Shown here: piece after piece, positions 1 through 15,300 of the stretch | Layout: every line of letters starts with the position of its first letter | Position numbering within the stretch: position 1 is the first letter of the stretch | NCBI GenBank assembly: GCA_013396995.1 | Contig: VWZP01010273.1 | Location: 1,519,003-1,583,002, forward strand | Length of the DNA stretch: 64,000 nucleotides | From: Dicaeum eximium | Lineage: Eukaryota > Chordata > Aves > Passeriformes > Dicaeidae | Direction: 5' to 3' | Made by a program: the position numbers and the translations under genes | The notes under the pieces: generated by a model | Told to the model about the DNA's origin: nothing | The model's input: only the letters and a program-made list of their open reading frames with translations | The model's database searches: none

Positions 1-187
1 TTTCTTAAGATAATGATCATAATTATCTCTTCTCTGATCTGTACAGATTAATCAAAAAGGCATTTTTTGAAAATTGCAAACATGTGAAAACCGTGTTTAG
101 GTAACTAAGGTTAAGACCATTAATTCCAGGTACCTGTTGTAAGCACAAATACTTATGCTATAAAAGTTTGCTTTTCCATTTCCTTAC
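1..187 (-). other. PDS5A: PDS5A intron after coding exon 15 (partial)
   Basis: AT-rich intronic DNA running off the window. Nothing recognisable. Confidence 0.85.
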
Positions 188-327
188 CACACAGACATCT
201 GCCTGTTTACATGAACACGTAGGGCTAATTAACAGTTCAAGCTGGGACCGAAGTTTCTCATCATCACCCAAAACCTGATTGAACTTCTTCACAAAATCTT
301 GTGCTTTTCCAGGATCTGGAAGGTTTT
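188..327 (-). CDS. PDS5A: PDS5A coding exon 15 (residues 538-584), last exon in the window
   Basis: The 140 bp exon encodes [39 protein letters not shown] and KQADVCV, phase 0, before donor GTAAGG. The CSCKQAD cluster is characteristic of PDS5 proteins. Human PDS5A has Ile where this protein has Val before CV (from memory). Confidence 0.96.
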
Positions 328-3300
328 CTGTATGATTAAAAACAGTTTAACATGAGATAAATTTGGTCAAGATTCAGCAGGCGAAGATTCACAGAAATAC
401 AGTTTCCAGGAATGCTGTTGTAGTTTATAGAATGTTTATAGAAAGTTATTAACACTTACTTGCTATGGTCATCAGCTTTCCAAACATGGCAGCACTGTTT
501 GCTTCTGACTGAGGACAACAGCAAAAACAGAGAAACAAATCAGCAATATCTCCTTTATAAAATACACCTTTAAGCTGATGTGTTAGTTCTTCTGCAGCAC
601 TACTTTCTACTCCTGAATCTTATGTTTTATGTTTTTGGTTTAAAAATAGATACTAGAATAGTGTAACTATCATTAGCAGCTACTACATAGAAAGGTGAAA
701 AATCTTGTAACAAAGAAGTGCAAAAATTCATTAATTCATGTAACAGGTCAAAACAGGAAAAAGTCCCCATTACCCCCCAAAATAGAAAATTCCCACAAGC
801 CCACTCTCTCTAGTAAAATTCCAGTACAAATACTTAAAAACTTGGTTTTTCTAACCAACAAAGAAATCACTGCTTTATGTTACAACATATTCCACTTTCA
901 AAATCTCTTAGAAAGTGAGAAAGAAAAAAGGTCTGTCAAAAGCGAACAAAAACCTTTGAAACTTTAAAAACTTGTTCCAAAGCTCTTGAGCAGTACTACG
1001 AAAGAATGACCAACAGAAGGTCATATACCTTCAAGCATTACAGAAAGCAACTTTACTTGGTGAGAATGGAATGCTGTCTACATACAGAAATCAACGAATA
1101 ATGAAGTTACATTGAACAAATAATACAGTATTAAAACCCCATAGTAAATTAGTCCCATAGATCCACTGGATAAAGTATAAAGATTTTCAAAACCGTACAG
1201 TGGGCTGCTTATGCAAATCCAGCAATTCTCGTACATGACTCCTTAGCATGTTCTGGCACTTCCACATCTCATTCAGTGCTCTGCAAAAATGGAAACCAGA
1301 AAAGAAAAGCTTCTTCATGACGAAAACATGCTGGATATTTTAATAAACAAGATTGTTAATTTATTTATCTTAGAAGTGCAACACCTGCTAGGTACAATCA
1401 AACCTACCAAATATTAAAAATAAGTGTTGAAAACAAGGTGGAACTGATTTTCTCTTTTTACAGAACATCATCTCTCTTATTCTTCTAGGAACAATTTAAC
1501 ATATGCAGGACACCCACAGTATTTCTTACAACCATCCAAATAAAAAAACAGTCCACCATCAACCAGAATTCCATTACAGACACCTTCATCATGGTCCCTA
1601 ATACAGGGCAAACCTAGAAGTCATCACTTGTGCACTTCTAAGTCTGCATGAAAATGAATGGATAAACCTGCTCTTCTCAAATACCATGGAATCCTTTTGT
1701 CTCATGGATGTGTTGGGTTTGTATGTAAAAGGGAAATGTTTTCAAATACTATGCTACTTGCAAATAATGCTAAGCATCCATTATCTGTATTTTTATTATA
1801 TAATACAAGTAAGGTAACATGTTAGAAAAGCCTAAGAAAGCAAGTATTTGTTGAATACAAACTATACTTACTTGACAGCATTTGGATCCAAGCTAGCATA
1901 CAAATAGTACAAACACTTCATTCTCTCTTCTGTTTCCAAATTGTGTGGAACAAGATACTGAGCAAAGATTTTCTCTACCAGTAATCTGCAGGAAAAGAAG
2001 AAAAAAAAAGAAGAAATCACTACTGTACATGTCAAACAATAGTGATACCTTCCAGACGAGCTGAAAAAACAAGAAATAGTGGAAATCATTAAAACCAGAT
2101 TTTTCAACAAAGAAAGAAGACAAGAAAGTAGTGGCCTTTTTCTCAGCTGTAAAGACTCCTTCCACTATTGATAGAAGGATTAGCAAGAACTGCTCCTTGA
2201 GAGCTTTTTCACCTTCTTTCACTTTCATCTCTAAGAGGGAGTAATCTGTCACCATCCAAATTCTCCTTGTCTTTAGGATCTGAGAATCTCCCTTTGTTTG
2301 TTCTAATATATAGAAGGAAGGAACACTCACAGTAAAAAGCTCAAATAAAGGAGAAAGAATACAAGAACATAACTCAAAGGGTAGGAAAAGTAAAAATCTG
2401 AAGTATCCTTGAGGAAATGGTTAAAATTGAACTGTAGTACCTGAGAATCTACTCATTCTAATACACAAGCTAAAAATCAGCACTAAAAAGGTGGAGATGA
2501 AGGAACACCAAAACGTATACAACTAAAGGGGCAAAAGGAACACTAAGTGAGAACAAACCAAACCAGCAAAAACAGTCTCCAATTATCTTTTTCAAATACA
2601 CATTTGAAATTTAACATTAAATACCAACTTTGAATTACAAAATACGAGTAGTTGATCTAATTATAGCCCCCCCAATGAAAGAACATTCAAATGTTAATTT
2701 AATTCATACTAATGAAAGCTGTGCACAATGTTCAGCTATACAATTTGATATTTATTGACCAATACTGTGTGTGTTTGAGTTTTTCAACTTTTTCACTATA
2801 TACCAGTACACTGGTACTAGAAAGAACTCTGTGAGTGCCTTGTATAGAGACCACAGCAGCACAGATCAAACACACCTTATTTCTGCTCACACAGCTTATT
2901 TCTGTTGTAAGAAAATTCCAAGAGACATGATGGCAAGGCAGAGGAATAAAGGATGACCATGAAAATGGATACAACCATCTCAAGACAGGCCGTTAGTATT
3001 AAAGAAAATTTGTCTCTTTAAATGTACACTTTCCTACTGATGACTCCAAGAACTAAATTGTTTGGGGAACAGGATCTTTAGATCACAAGGGACTCCATCT
3101 ATTTAACACACTAGGAGATTGGGGGCATCAGAGCTCTTACCAATTTATGAACATTGCTCTAGCCCATGTCTCTATAGATACATGTACTAGAAAAGCAGTC
3201 AGCACAAATGGAGAGACTGCATCATGCCTTCCCTGGTCCCTGCTGGTTAGGGTCAAGATGCACAAAATGGGAATAACTGCAAGACACACACCTCTCCCGT

Positions 3301-6300
3301 GAAAAAAGTGACTGGCTAGCATAACAATAGTTGGTAACAGGGCACTGTGTCAGATGTGGTTATTTCACATTCCCATATATTTGTTGTAAAACAAAGAAGC
3401 TCAGAGAACGCATGAGAGACAGCTCTTATGGTCAGAAGTTTTCAGTCTTGAGTAAACATGTACATCAACAGTCATGCAACAACAAAAACATTATCAAGTG
3501 ACCAAGTTATCGATGTGTGGAAAAAAAGCTGTTCTGTTCCACTTCATGCCTGAACTCTGTGCAACACTGCACTATTATCTTCTGAAAGAACTAGCGTTAT
3601 CTCATGCACCCTGTAGAAAACACTCCAAGGCTCAGAGCTGTCTACTGCTACTTTTTATCCTCTTTGTTGCATTACTAAAGGAAAATAGGCCAGAGTTGGC
3701 TAATTTTGGCCAATGCTTGCTTATGTGTTTAAAGGATTGGATAGAATCTGTCTTAAAAGATCATAGCATTTCTACAACTCTTCAGGTGCTAAGTCTTTAA
3801 AATCCTGACAATAGCACTGAAACACATTTATCCCTCCACTGAGACCAGGAAACCAAGCCAACCGTGTCACTGAGCAAGAACTTCATTGTCAGCCTTGAAG
3901 ACTGAAGAATTTGAATTAAAATTCAGAGTATCAAACTCACCTAGAGGAACATTAAAAATCAAGCCACCAATCCTTCTATGTGGACACCCAGAAAACAAAC
4001 AGGATACAATCCATGCCTCCTCATGAAAAAGCTAGTTTCAATAGTGTAATCAGACTTTCTGAAATCATGTCAGAGAAAGAAACTCAGCTTTGATGACACA
4101 GTCTTCCCTTAAAATTCCTTGCCTCATTCCCATCAGTATTCTGCATTTGCTGTGAGCAGAAATACAGAAAACATCTGCCCCATTCACTATACAACTTTGA
4201 TTCATTCTCTGTCCACTATCAAACCTGTGTACTGAAAATGAGATGTAAACATAGTAGAAAAACCAGAAACCTCTCAATGCAAACGAAAGTATAATTTTAT
4301 GTATATGCTGAATTAGCTTTATATAAACTATATGAAGATTTCCTGTTTTTCAAAAAAGGTGCCAACTAATCAAATATGTAACTATGGCCCACTTACAATC
4401 AGCCAGATTAACAAAGCAAGAGCCTTCACCACTGCAGTGATTAAAAATTTAGTATCATAACAGGCAACTGAAGGAGGCTATTGGCCCATTCAGACTAGTC
4501 ACCAAGATAACAAAACATACTGAAGTAGCAGGCTGCATAAGCAAGGCGCTAAGAAACACTGTAAAGACTTTTCTGAGTCTACCATACTAAAAATCTAGGC
4601 TGAAATTCTACTTTTCTGTGATCTCACAGCTTCTCTCTTTCTGAAAGACTATTAATAATCTTCCAAAACCTTGGCCAAAATATGTTTTTCAACACCAAAA
4701 TGGTATTTCAAAAAATCAAAGGGACCGAGTGACAAAACAGAGATGAATCAAATGTGAAAGCACCCTTGATGTTTCTTCAGCTTTTGGTCTACCTAAAGGT
4801 CCATATAGCAAAAGGAGAGATTTGGGCGTGTACCGTGGTGTGGACACATGTAACACTCACAAATGATGGATTTTAACAGCCTGGCCTCTGGAAAGCAGTA
4901 AGGCAAACAAGAACTGGCAAACTAAATGCCAAATTTGACAATTTTTTTCCTACACAGTAGTTAGTTAATGAAAATCTGCTATCATCATATACCTAGTTCC
5001 TTCAGTATATAAAAATGAATCCATGAACAGATAATGCAACAATCCTGAGTATGTGCATACATGTCTAAATGATTAATTAAATACACCATACATCAACTCA
5101 TAAATACATCATATAAACAACTTTCACAGGTAAGAATATACTTTCAGAGTATCTTTTATCACTATACAATTAAAATAAGGAAGACTTAGATTGACTCACT
5201 TGTCATCAATGCTATTTTGATAATATATGTGCAAAAGTTTATCCTTTATCCAGCTCACTTTCTCTGCAGCATCTTTTCCAGCCTCAGCATGAAGACAATA
5301 CTTCTTGTACAGCTGGGCAAGACCCATCATAGCTTCTTTTCTTACTCGCCACTTGAGAGGGAAGAAATTAAAAGAAGTTGGGGAATTGGTTTTGGTAAAT
5401 AAATCAATAAAACATACAAAATACAGTAAAGATGTAGAAGCATGAAAGACAAAATAGCCACTTTCTGATCTCTTATATTTAGACACTTCAAAAGCTGAAA
5501 AATACTGTTTGAAGCCTCTAGATGAGCATTTTCAAAGCCTGTGTAAGGGTTTTCTTGGCAGTACTATGCAGATTAAATATTTTCAATACCCAGGATTTCA
5601 GTACTTCTCTGTGCTGAGCAAAGAAAATCTGGAGCTAGCCAGCAGAAAAGAAGTTAAGTACAGCTTAACATGTATGCCTGAATAAGTGTCTTACTGAGTC
5701 AGGATTTGGAAGGCTTATGTATTCAGAGAGAGGCACCAGAAGTGGCAGACTTCTTTCTTTCCATTACCTTGCACCATCTTATAGCATCCTTGCCTAGACA
5801 TGGGAGATCTGGAGCCTAGGCCCAGCCAAACTTGCTAGGCTTAGACTCTTAGGCCACTTCCCAGTACAGTGGGAGAGGCCCATTTTGCTGAAGCCTTGAA
5901 GCAATTGCTCTAGGACTGCAGGGATTAAGGAAAAAAAATCCAGAGTACAACAGCTACAGGAGGAGTTCATGGGTTCTTAATCTTGCTTTTGGTGGTTATA
6001 CTTTATCATCTCAAGTAAATAACAAATATCCCACTATTAAACCATTTAACATGCAAGATCCACAAGCCATCCTGTGCTGATTTGTGCGAGGAATCACACC
6101 AGAATTGACTTGAAGATTAATTTAGGCAGCATAGCTCATGCTAAATGATTTACACAGTAAACCTCAGAAGACACTTGTTTTCCCACATCATTTCCCACAT
6201 CAAGAAATGCATGAAATTCAAACTGAAAGAGATAATTTCTTCCAGAACACACCAGGTATCACTTCTGGCCTTGAACTCCCAAGGACTAAGAATTTTCAGA

Positions 6301-9300
6301 TCATTTCAGCCTATGAAGTATAAATGTAGATGCTAATTATTAATACTCTGAATAACTTCCTCAACCTTGTTAAACTAAAGGCTTGACCCAATACCACTGA
6401 GGTACTGCACATTTAATTTCTTAATAGTCTTGCTGAATGATTTCCTTTCCTTGAAGGTCAAAGAAAAGACAAATCCTAAAGATAATATGGCTCATGTCAC
6501 CACAAGATACCACCAGCCATTGGAGTAGATTACAACAGTAAGGTGGAAAAAATAAACTTGTGTTTTGTTACATATTTCTTAAGCATTAAAACCATAACAG
6601 CTCAAGATAGTAATGACCCTGCTAGAACATAACACAGTAATTAATTTTCACGGAAGAGAAAAACCTTAGCTATAAATAGATGTTATTGTGTAATAACTTT
6701 TCTGCAGGAATTTGTTCACTTCTGTTACAATCTAAAGCACATTTTAAAGAAAATAAAGGCCTGAAAGGGAAACATTTTCAGAAAAGTATTAGTATTTTTC
6801 TGCATTCAGATATACACTCCAGTGCAGGTGGATAGCTTCATCAGAACTCCTATATGAGACAGGAAGGACTGCAAAACTTGTCAGAAGAAAACGAAAAAGG
6901 ATTTCTAGAAATCATTCCAGAAAATTTAAGCCTGAACTAAGGGTTACAAAAGAAAGGAGGTTTGGATTGCCAATAGAATTGTGCTTAGTGAAATTGCTGC
7001 AGAGTAGATCTCAGAGCATGCAGAAAGGCAGTTGCAGACTGACAATAAGAGACACTGGACCAAACCCCTTAGTGAATGTTTTGAACACCACGGAAGCAAG
7101 TCATTGGATAGGAGATACATGTAGGGAAAAAAAAAGAGTAAGATGCTTCTGAGAATTAAAGCTGAACAGCAAATAAACATAAAAAGGAATGTAATAATCA
7201 GTTTCCATCAGCATGTGAATAAACATAGCTAACAAAATTACTACCCTGATTTAATTAACAGAAGAATTTTGATAACCTTAGCTTCCTTGGTTTGACTGAC
7301 ATAATTGAATTCTTCCACTGATGACTGCTGGGCTCAGTTTTGAAAAAAAATTGCTATTGAAAGTTCAATACAATCCCTCACCCATTAGAATAACTTTAAT
7401 AAACATCTTACAATAGTTCTCCTTCATCTGGAAAAAGCCACAATGGTTTTCAAAAATGTGCAGAAAAATGCATAAAGAGGAATGAAAATGGGTGTATGAT
7501 TCTATGGTTCCTCACTCTATAGCTTTTGACTTCAAGCTGATGATGTGCAAGTCAGTTCTTATGAAGGGCCTGAGTCTCTACTCCATAAAGACTTTTGGAA
7601 GAAATGCCAATGAAGTCAGCTGTCAAAACTCTTAACTCCTCAGGTTCTTAAGATTATTCCAGTGTAATGGAAAAGAGTATTTTTATTATTTTTTTTAAAA
7701 AGTCTCCTAATTATTCTGAAAAGTGAAGGTGCTGGAAAGACCTTTGAGACAGTGTTCCAAGGGAGCTTTCCTAAGAACAATTATTACAAAAGACTAGATT
7801 TCAGTTTCTAGGAAGCATGTTATCAGAGTCACTTTTCCATCTGGAGCAATAAAAATGGATTTGAAAACCACTGGTGTAAGTGGAATTTGTTTGCTTTTAA
7901 AATAGTTATTGTTTTTTAATATAGTTACAATCATCATGCAAATGCCTATATAGATCGAATCAGCTAAGGACTTTCCTTTAAAAAATTAACTAGTGTCTTT
8001 TAGCCAGAAACTTTTACTCTAGAAAGTGTTTAGACTATCTTTACCAATACTGTGTCAATTAGAATATGGTCAGGAGAAAAAGTCCAGATCACTTAAATGG
8101 CATACCAGTTAGCACAATTTAAATTTTTCCCTGTTTTATAAAGATAAGAGGCAGACCTGAAATGACAGGTTGGCACTTTACTTCAGCCTGTTGGACAAGC
8201 ATTCTTGTCATAGGTATAGCACTACTCAATTGACAGATGACTGCAGACCTTGAAAGGTAAAGTCCAACTGATGAATTTAGGAGTTTGCAGTAGATGCGTC
8301 CAACAGAAACCCAGCTACAAAGGGTAAATGCAGCCAGCAAAACACAGAGCTCTTTTAAAGAAAAGAAATTATTAAAATAGGTATAGTGCATTCAGCCTGG
8401 AATTGAGAAACTCCTACATAGAAAACAAAGATAGTTACATGGACATTATCAATGCTTCTCTCCCAAACTGGAGAAAATTCCTAAAAATAAAAAAAAAACC
8501 AGATGAAAGTTTACAAGTCCTCGATCTTCATTTTATAGCACTAATTATTTTTACCAACACATCTATATTGCCAAGGTCTACTTCAAATGCTAAGTATTTG
8601 TTGTCGTAATAATTTCTAGTCAGTGCTCAATTTTATTTTCTCCTCAGGATATACTTTCATTAAAGCTCTCTCCAGAGATTTTTCTAAGAGAAACATCATG
8701 TACAGGTGAAGTTATTCTTCACTGATTGCCTGAAGAAGCCTCTGACCTTGAAATGCAACATAGCAAACCTATGACTGGTGTGAAATGACTTAGTCAAACG
8801 AATGAGGAACATTAAGTGCCGCCACACTGATTTAAAGCCACACACAAAAAAAGACCTAGCTCTGTAGAAATCAGTATTACAGCTGTGCAATAAGAGCTGA
8901 TGGCATCTTAGTGACAGCAGCATGCTAAAGGAAAACAGAGACACTGTTGAAGACACAGTAACCATCAACCCATTCTCACCAGGTGGTAAGCCCCAGTAGG
9001 AAGTGGTGGCTACACTAGAAGTTTTTATATTCATAAATGAACTTTTGCACCTGTTTAGTGGCTGAAAAAGAAGGAAGGTGATCTTGATCACTTCTGAGAA
9101 ACATGCAATGTCAAGCTGCAAGTACAACTAATTGAAGAGCTGCTTTATAATAGTGAACATACTCAAAATCAGTATTTCTCTGTGTAAAGATGACATAATT
9201 TTCAAAATCCATTATAGTAACATTCTCACTTAAAAGGGGAACAAAAAATGTAAAATTAAAAAAAATAATTGAAGTAACTAGCTAGAATGACATAGGGGGC

Positions 9301-12300
9301 ATCCTTTCTAGAGCCTATCAGAAAAGAACAATAATAAGGAAACAAAAAAATCAACATGGCTAGATTGCACACAGAAGTCTGCTATTAAGCATCACTCTCC
9401 AAAGAGCATGGAGCCACATCCGAAAAAGTGTAAACAGGAAACAGTATAAGCTCTGGCAAGTTGAAAGTAAATCCTTGATGAAGCATGGGCAATAGTTTAA
9501 AAATGAAGTTATTAAAAGCATACTAATTAAACATCTTCACCAAAGCTTCCAGAAGCAGGAAGCCTTCCAGACCCTTTCTGTATGGCTGAGACAAACAGAT
9601 TTATTCCAGGAGAGAGGTCTGAAGAGGTTTCCTAAAGTATCATTAAGAGACATTTAAAAAAAAAATTAATAAAGCAAGCAGGAACAAAATCATTAAGCTT
9701 TTGTAATCTTAATTACAAAAGGTGGTAACCCATCTATGACTTTTACAGGAATTTAGACATTATATACCAAATACTAATTATTCTACTATTGCAATCTATC
9801 CATTAACAGATTGAAGACAGCAAATGTGAAAGAAACCAAAGGGTCTGGTCACCTTCATTCTGACAGGATAGAGAACACCCAGACAAGAATGATCAGAAGT
9901 ATCTAACAATCTGTGTGGAAGTTAATGAGGTGATTCTTTACAATGGAAAACAAAGAACTGGAGAAGATGCCATATTCATATTTATTAAATATAAACGAGT
10001 CAAAGAACATTCATTATTGTATGTAATTCAAGATATATGAAATACCCAGTCAAATTATCAGACAAGTTTGAAAGCAAACAAGTGAAGTTACTTTTCCCAA
10101 ACATGCATTAAAATTGAATTTACTGATGCATATGCCATGGAGGCTTATAAAGTACAAATAAACTCAAGAAAACTTGAATAAAGTTCTGTTGAAAGTTATT
10201 ATGAACATGGGCCAGCAGACTTATATCCTTAAATCACAAATTGTTGGAAGCCAAAACTGACCACTGTGTGAATTATAATGGGTTATAGTGACCTTTGCCT
10301 TAAACATGTGTGACCATTCTTATGTTCTTACAATGTAACTGTGTTTATCACAAGTCAATGACTGTATTTGCTTGACAACACTTGATTGATGCTACCATAA
10401 TATGGAATTTTCATTAAGATGTTCTTGTAAGAAAATATTTTTTTCCCAGCAGTATTCTTGTTAATAGTCAACTCTGAAGATTCTCTGATTCTGTAGCTTG
10501 GTTTTTTTTTAATTTTACTTTTACTGAAGTATATTAGAAGCAGGTAATTGCTGAAAATACAATATTAACACTTACCCGTTTGTCCAGCGTTCTTTCCCTT
10601 ACGAAGCCAAGCAGCTGGTCATTGACTAAAGAGAGATCTCTCTTGCCCGCAGTAATAATTGTAACAATGACATCATGTCGAATGGCTTCTTCTGGGTCAT
10701 GTGATCTAACCTTCAAATATTCTGGTATGAGCAGAAACAATGAGAAGCTTGGCTTTTTTATGTAGGTGTGATGTATTCTGATTTATTACTAATGTTTAAT
10801 CAATTAAACGTCAGTCATTTATCACAACCACGTAATCTATTAAATACAGGGCTACCCACAGGAAACATCTGTTCCGATGTTTTCTATGTTAAAGTTTTAT
10901 AAAACAATTAGATAACTGTAAATATCAGAAGAATATAGGAGTGATAGCTTTTATGATAACCTCATTTGCAAGAGGCATTGAAGTGAAATTAAGTTGACTA
11001 GAATATATTGTAAGCAAAGAGGGGGAGGGAATCGGAAAAAACAAAAAGAGAAAAAATGCTAATTCCCAAAGAGTGAAAAATGTAAATAATAAATCAAAAA
11101 TTCTGACAATTGTTGTAGAATAGCTTGCATCAAAAAACAACAGTATTTTCAGTTAAGCCTGAAAATCTTCTCATAGTTAAAATTATACTGTAGAGAAAGA
11201 ACAAACTGCATAGTTTAGATCAGCAAAAAGGCATTTTCTAAGTTCAGTGAAACAGTAGTGGGGAACTCAGTGACTGGTTTTGAAAATAAGTCAGGATGTT
11301 GCTCCAATATTTGCTTTGCCTCACCCAAAGTTTCTTTAGAACTTGAAATTACTTTAAAATTCTTTCTGCAATGGGTAGCTTCTTAATGACCCATTCTGAC
11401 AAAGTCCACAGAAAACCACACACTTCTCTTTCCAATAACTAGCACAGGAATCAATTACTCAGCAGATACCTCTTCCATCCAGCAATGGACTTGATACATT
11501 TCAGAACTACACTGCTATGTACAAAACTAGTTACACAGTTCCTTGCTCATTTTGTAGATTATTCTAAACGCCTGTATGAGCATCTCACCAGTGAGGTCTT
11601 TTGCTAAGTCTGGATGGTTCATTAAACAATGACTGGCGAATTTCACACTCTCTAATCTCACAGGGACATGGATATCATTGAACCTAGAGGGATAGAAGAT
11701 GATGAATGTTAATTTTTAATTAGCTTTGCAAATCAGTACTATTCTCTATGTAGTAACATGTGTTGATAGTATGTTCTGTTAACTATTAGAATACTTTTAC
11801 AGGGCAAAATTAGAGAATATAAATGTTTTGAATTTATCTCCATAATGTACCTCATACAAGTATGTGTTATTTCTTGTGAAATTCAGTCAGGACTAAAATT
11901 AAAGAATGAATATGGTGTACATGGATAAAATGTTGACCCAATGGATTTTGCCCACTGACTTCTGAACACAGCTCTCCATACAATGTCAATTGTGTGTGTA
12001 CACACATGCACACACAAAATTATAGAAATGTAAACTGGCATCAACAGGAACATATTTGAAAACATTCACTTTTTTAAAAATTATGAACTTCTACATTTAT
12101 GTAAAAGAAAGCATCTCTTTACTCATAAAGGTAAACACCAAGCAAAGAGGTAAGAGTTGCAGATACAGCTGAATAATATGAAATTTCAGACAAAGCTGGC
12201 ATAGCTACTGTGTAAATTCTGCTATGCATATCACGTGCTGTCTATCTAACTCATATGCCCATAGCTGACAGCAATATAGCAGCAGTGCCTCAGGCTTCTT

Positions 12301-15300
12301 CCGTCTAAAATATAACTGTATGCAGTTTTCTGCTTTGAAGATTTAATAAAGTAACTTGTTCAAATACAGTTACATCCTCTAAAAACACAACGAAAAATGC
12401 AATACTGTAAGAAAACAGAAAAAAGAAAATAAAAAAAAGAACAGAAATTCAGAACTCTATCCCATTTCTCTTACCGTCCAAGAAAGCACTGCCAAAGAGG
12501 TCGATTTTGTGTGGCCAGATCAGAATCTTTGGAGCCAAAGAGTTTAGCCAGAAGGCGAACAACAGCCAAACGTTCTTCTCCATCATTGCTCTAAAAATCA
12601 AAACATTAAAAAGAACTGTAAATCATTATCTCTAATAACTTAGTAATCATTTTCTTCCTGTTTTTTGAACTGTTAGATTAAAAACTGAGTTTGAAAATAT
12701 GTTTGATAATCCTCATTCTCTTTAATTATCTTATGGGATTAATATGAGGCAAAATATACAAATACCTATTAAGCTAATGTATTACAGACACCGAATAGAT
12801 GGCTGTGCTTTGAAAGGACCTACTCTTTCAGGAATAAAACCCCATACACAGTACTCTAACATACATTTGACAATAAAAATAATTATTTGTTTTAAAACAT
12901 TATTTAAGATTATTTTATGTGTGTGGAAAAGACACCAATTAAGATGTTATAAACACATGTGCATTAACAAAAGCCACATGTAATTTCACCAAATACCTAT
13001 TTCTTGGTTGCTTTTGTTTGCTGCAATCACAGTCCACATGTACATCCACACGTACAAAATTGTTTCTCTTGTCGACTTACAATCCCAGGAAAGACAAACA
13101 GCTTTTTAATTAAAACCCCCACAGACTTCCAAATCAGGATAAATTAACTGTTTTCAAGGATTCAAATCAGTCAGCTGACTTACTAGATGAAAAATCAGAT
13201 GAAAATCTGATAAAATATTAAGAAATACTTCCCCTATTATTAAAACATTATTTAATAGAAGAAAATTCTGCAAATCAATACTGAAGCTAACACATTTGCA
13301 TTTCATAAAATAAGCCAACCACAGCCTAATTACTTTATAAATTTTGGGCGTAATCCAAAGATTAAGTACATAAAGCTTTTACATTAGACTGCATTAATTT
13401 ATCATTATAATGATTATCTATATTTTGTGTGCATAACACATGTTTGCAAGCACAATAAGCACATAATTGCATACAAATTTCCAGTATCCTTTCCTTAACA
13501 TTATATTTACCATCAAAATAAAGCAATAAATACAGAACTTTTATTTCCCTAGTAGAACACTTATCAAATCTACAGTTCTGCACTCTTAATATCCCCAAAA
13601 ATTTTACTGATTGTCCAAAGCTACACTGTAACCCACCTTCAGCTTGAATTCCAGCTGTGGCATGACAGACAGCAGTAAGTGAGGATCTATGGCAAAAAGC
13701 TCTTGTATCAAGTCAAACACATGTTCTGATAAGTCACTTACTGAAGACTTTCCCAGTACCAGAACCTGGTTAAAAAACTAAAATAGAAACAATATTATGC
13801 AGTATATTTTCCTTCATTAATGCAAACATTATTTTAAAAAATTATTTTAATGTAGTATCATTAATGGTTTTATACTAATGGAAAGCACTCAAAGCACAAT
13901 TTCTTCACTACATCAAAGCACTTCACCCTTACAATTTTGGCTCAAGCAATTACAAACATCCTTTTCAGTTCAGTTCTATCAAGATAGTTTAATACATGAC
14001 AATTTGACAATTTCAAATCTCAGTAACTATCTTCCAAGCAAAATTAACAGGTGATAAAAGAATTGTTAACTTAAAATGCATATTCATCCAGTAGAACATT
14101 GTCCAAAAAAAAAATTAGTACTTCTTATAACTGAAACCCAATCCAACTGAAGATCATCAAATGCTGAAAATAAGGTTCTCTGCTTCAAATCCATTTTAAA
14201 AAATGTCAGATGTCTTGCAATATTTGATGGCTAATGTGTCAAGGTCATTAGTGATCTAACAGAAACAAACCAAAGTACTCTAAATTATGAATTATTTTTG
14301 AATTTATATAAAGTATATTATAATTTAATAGTTCTGGTTAGATACTGGGGGTTAATATTATTTAAATGGTGCAAATGCAATAGCAAAAAAAGCTATTACA
14401 CACTTGAAAAAAAGTAAGGAGACTAGTATTAAATCAACTCAAAGGTTATTTTATGTACTATCCTGTTTTCACATATGACTAATTATAAAGCTTAAAAAAG
14501 GGGGAATGTGGTAACTGTTAGTGAGACTCCTTGAGCTTTTAAATACTTACTGATTAATCGTTTATGAATCTGCCTAATTCCCTTTTAAACTACTCTGAAT
14601 TTTATTAATTCTGTTGGCTTCAGCACCAAGGAAAGGCAAGAGAACGGATCAGAACACATTCATCAAAGACTGCAGTAGCTGTATTAATATGCCGAACATA
14701 CAACACTCACATTCAACAAGAAGGAACTGTAATTTGAAGGAAGCCTTGTAAAAAGCATAGTTCTTTTACTCTTTATGACTAGAAGTCATAGCAAGTTTAG
14801 GAGGGGAAAGAAAATCTAGCAAATCAGCTTGAAATGCTTCATCCTAAAGCTTGGTATGAAATTAGGCTGTCTGGTTGTTGGACATATGAAGTATTAATAA
14901 TTCCTTTTGTTGTAACAGGATTTTTGGTGGTCATCTATTTTCACAGCCTAGATGTAGGCTTAACATTAGACTAAGATGGATAAAAATTAATTTCGTTTTT
15001 TTGAAATACCCCACACACTTAAAAGCCAAGCCATCAATATCCTATTTGGAAAATTGTATTATCTTCTATAAATAATATTTAAAAGAATAAAAATGTCCAC
15101 CAAATCTCCAATAAATCAAGACAGTAACAAGAACACTTATTACTTGCAGGCAACATGGATTGATTAATTTACGTACATTGGCAATACACGGTTCAATGGT
15201 CTGGACGGTCCTTTTCAACAGGACTTTTGCAAGATCAAACGCTTGTTTGTTAAGGTTCTGAAATAAAGAAAATATAATAAAATTTTATGGACTTTTCACA

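Noticed and set aside
3474..3800. 108-codon open frame in a PDS5A intron
   Set aside because: No family resemblance, no promoter or splice support, and composition like the surrounding intron.
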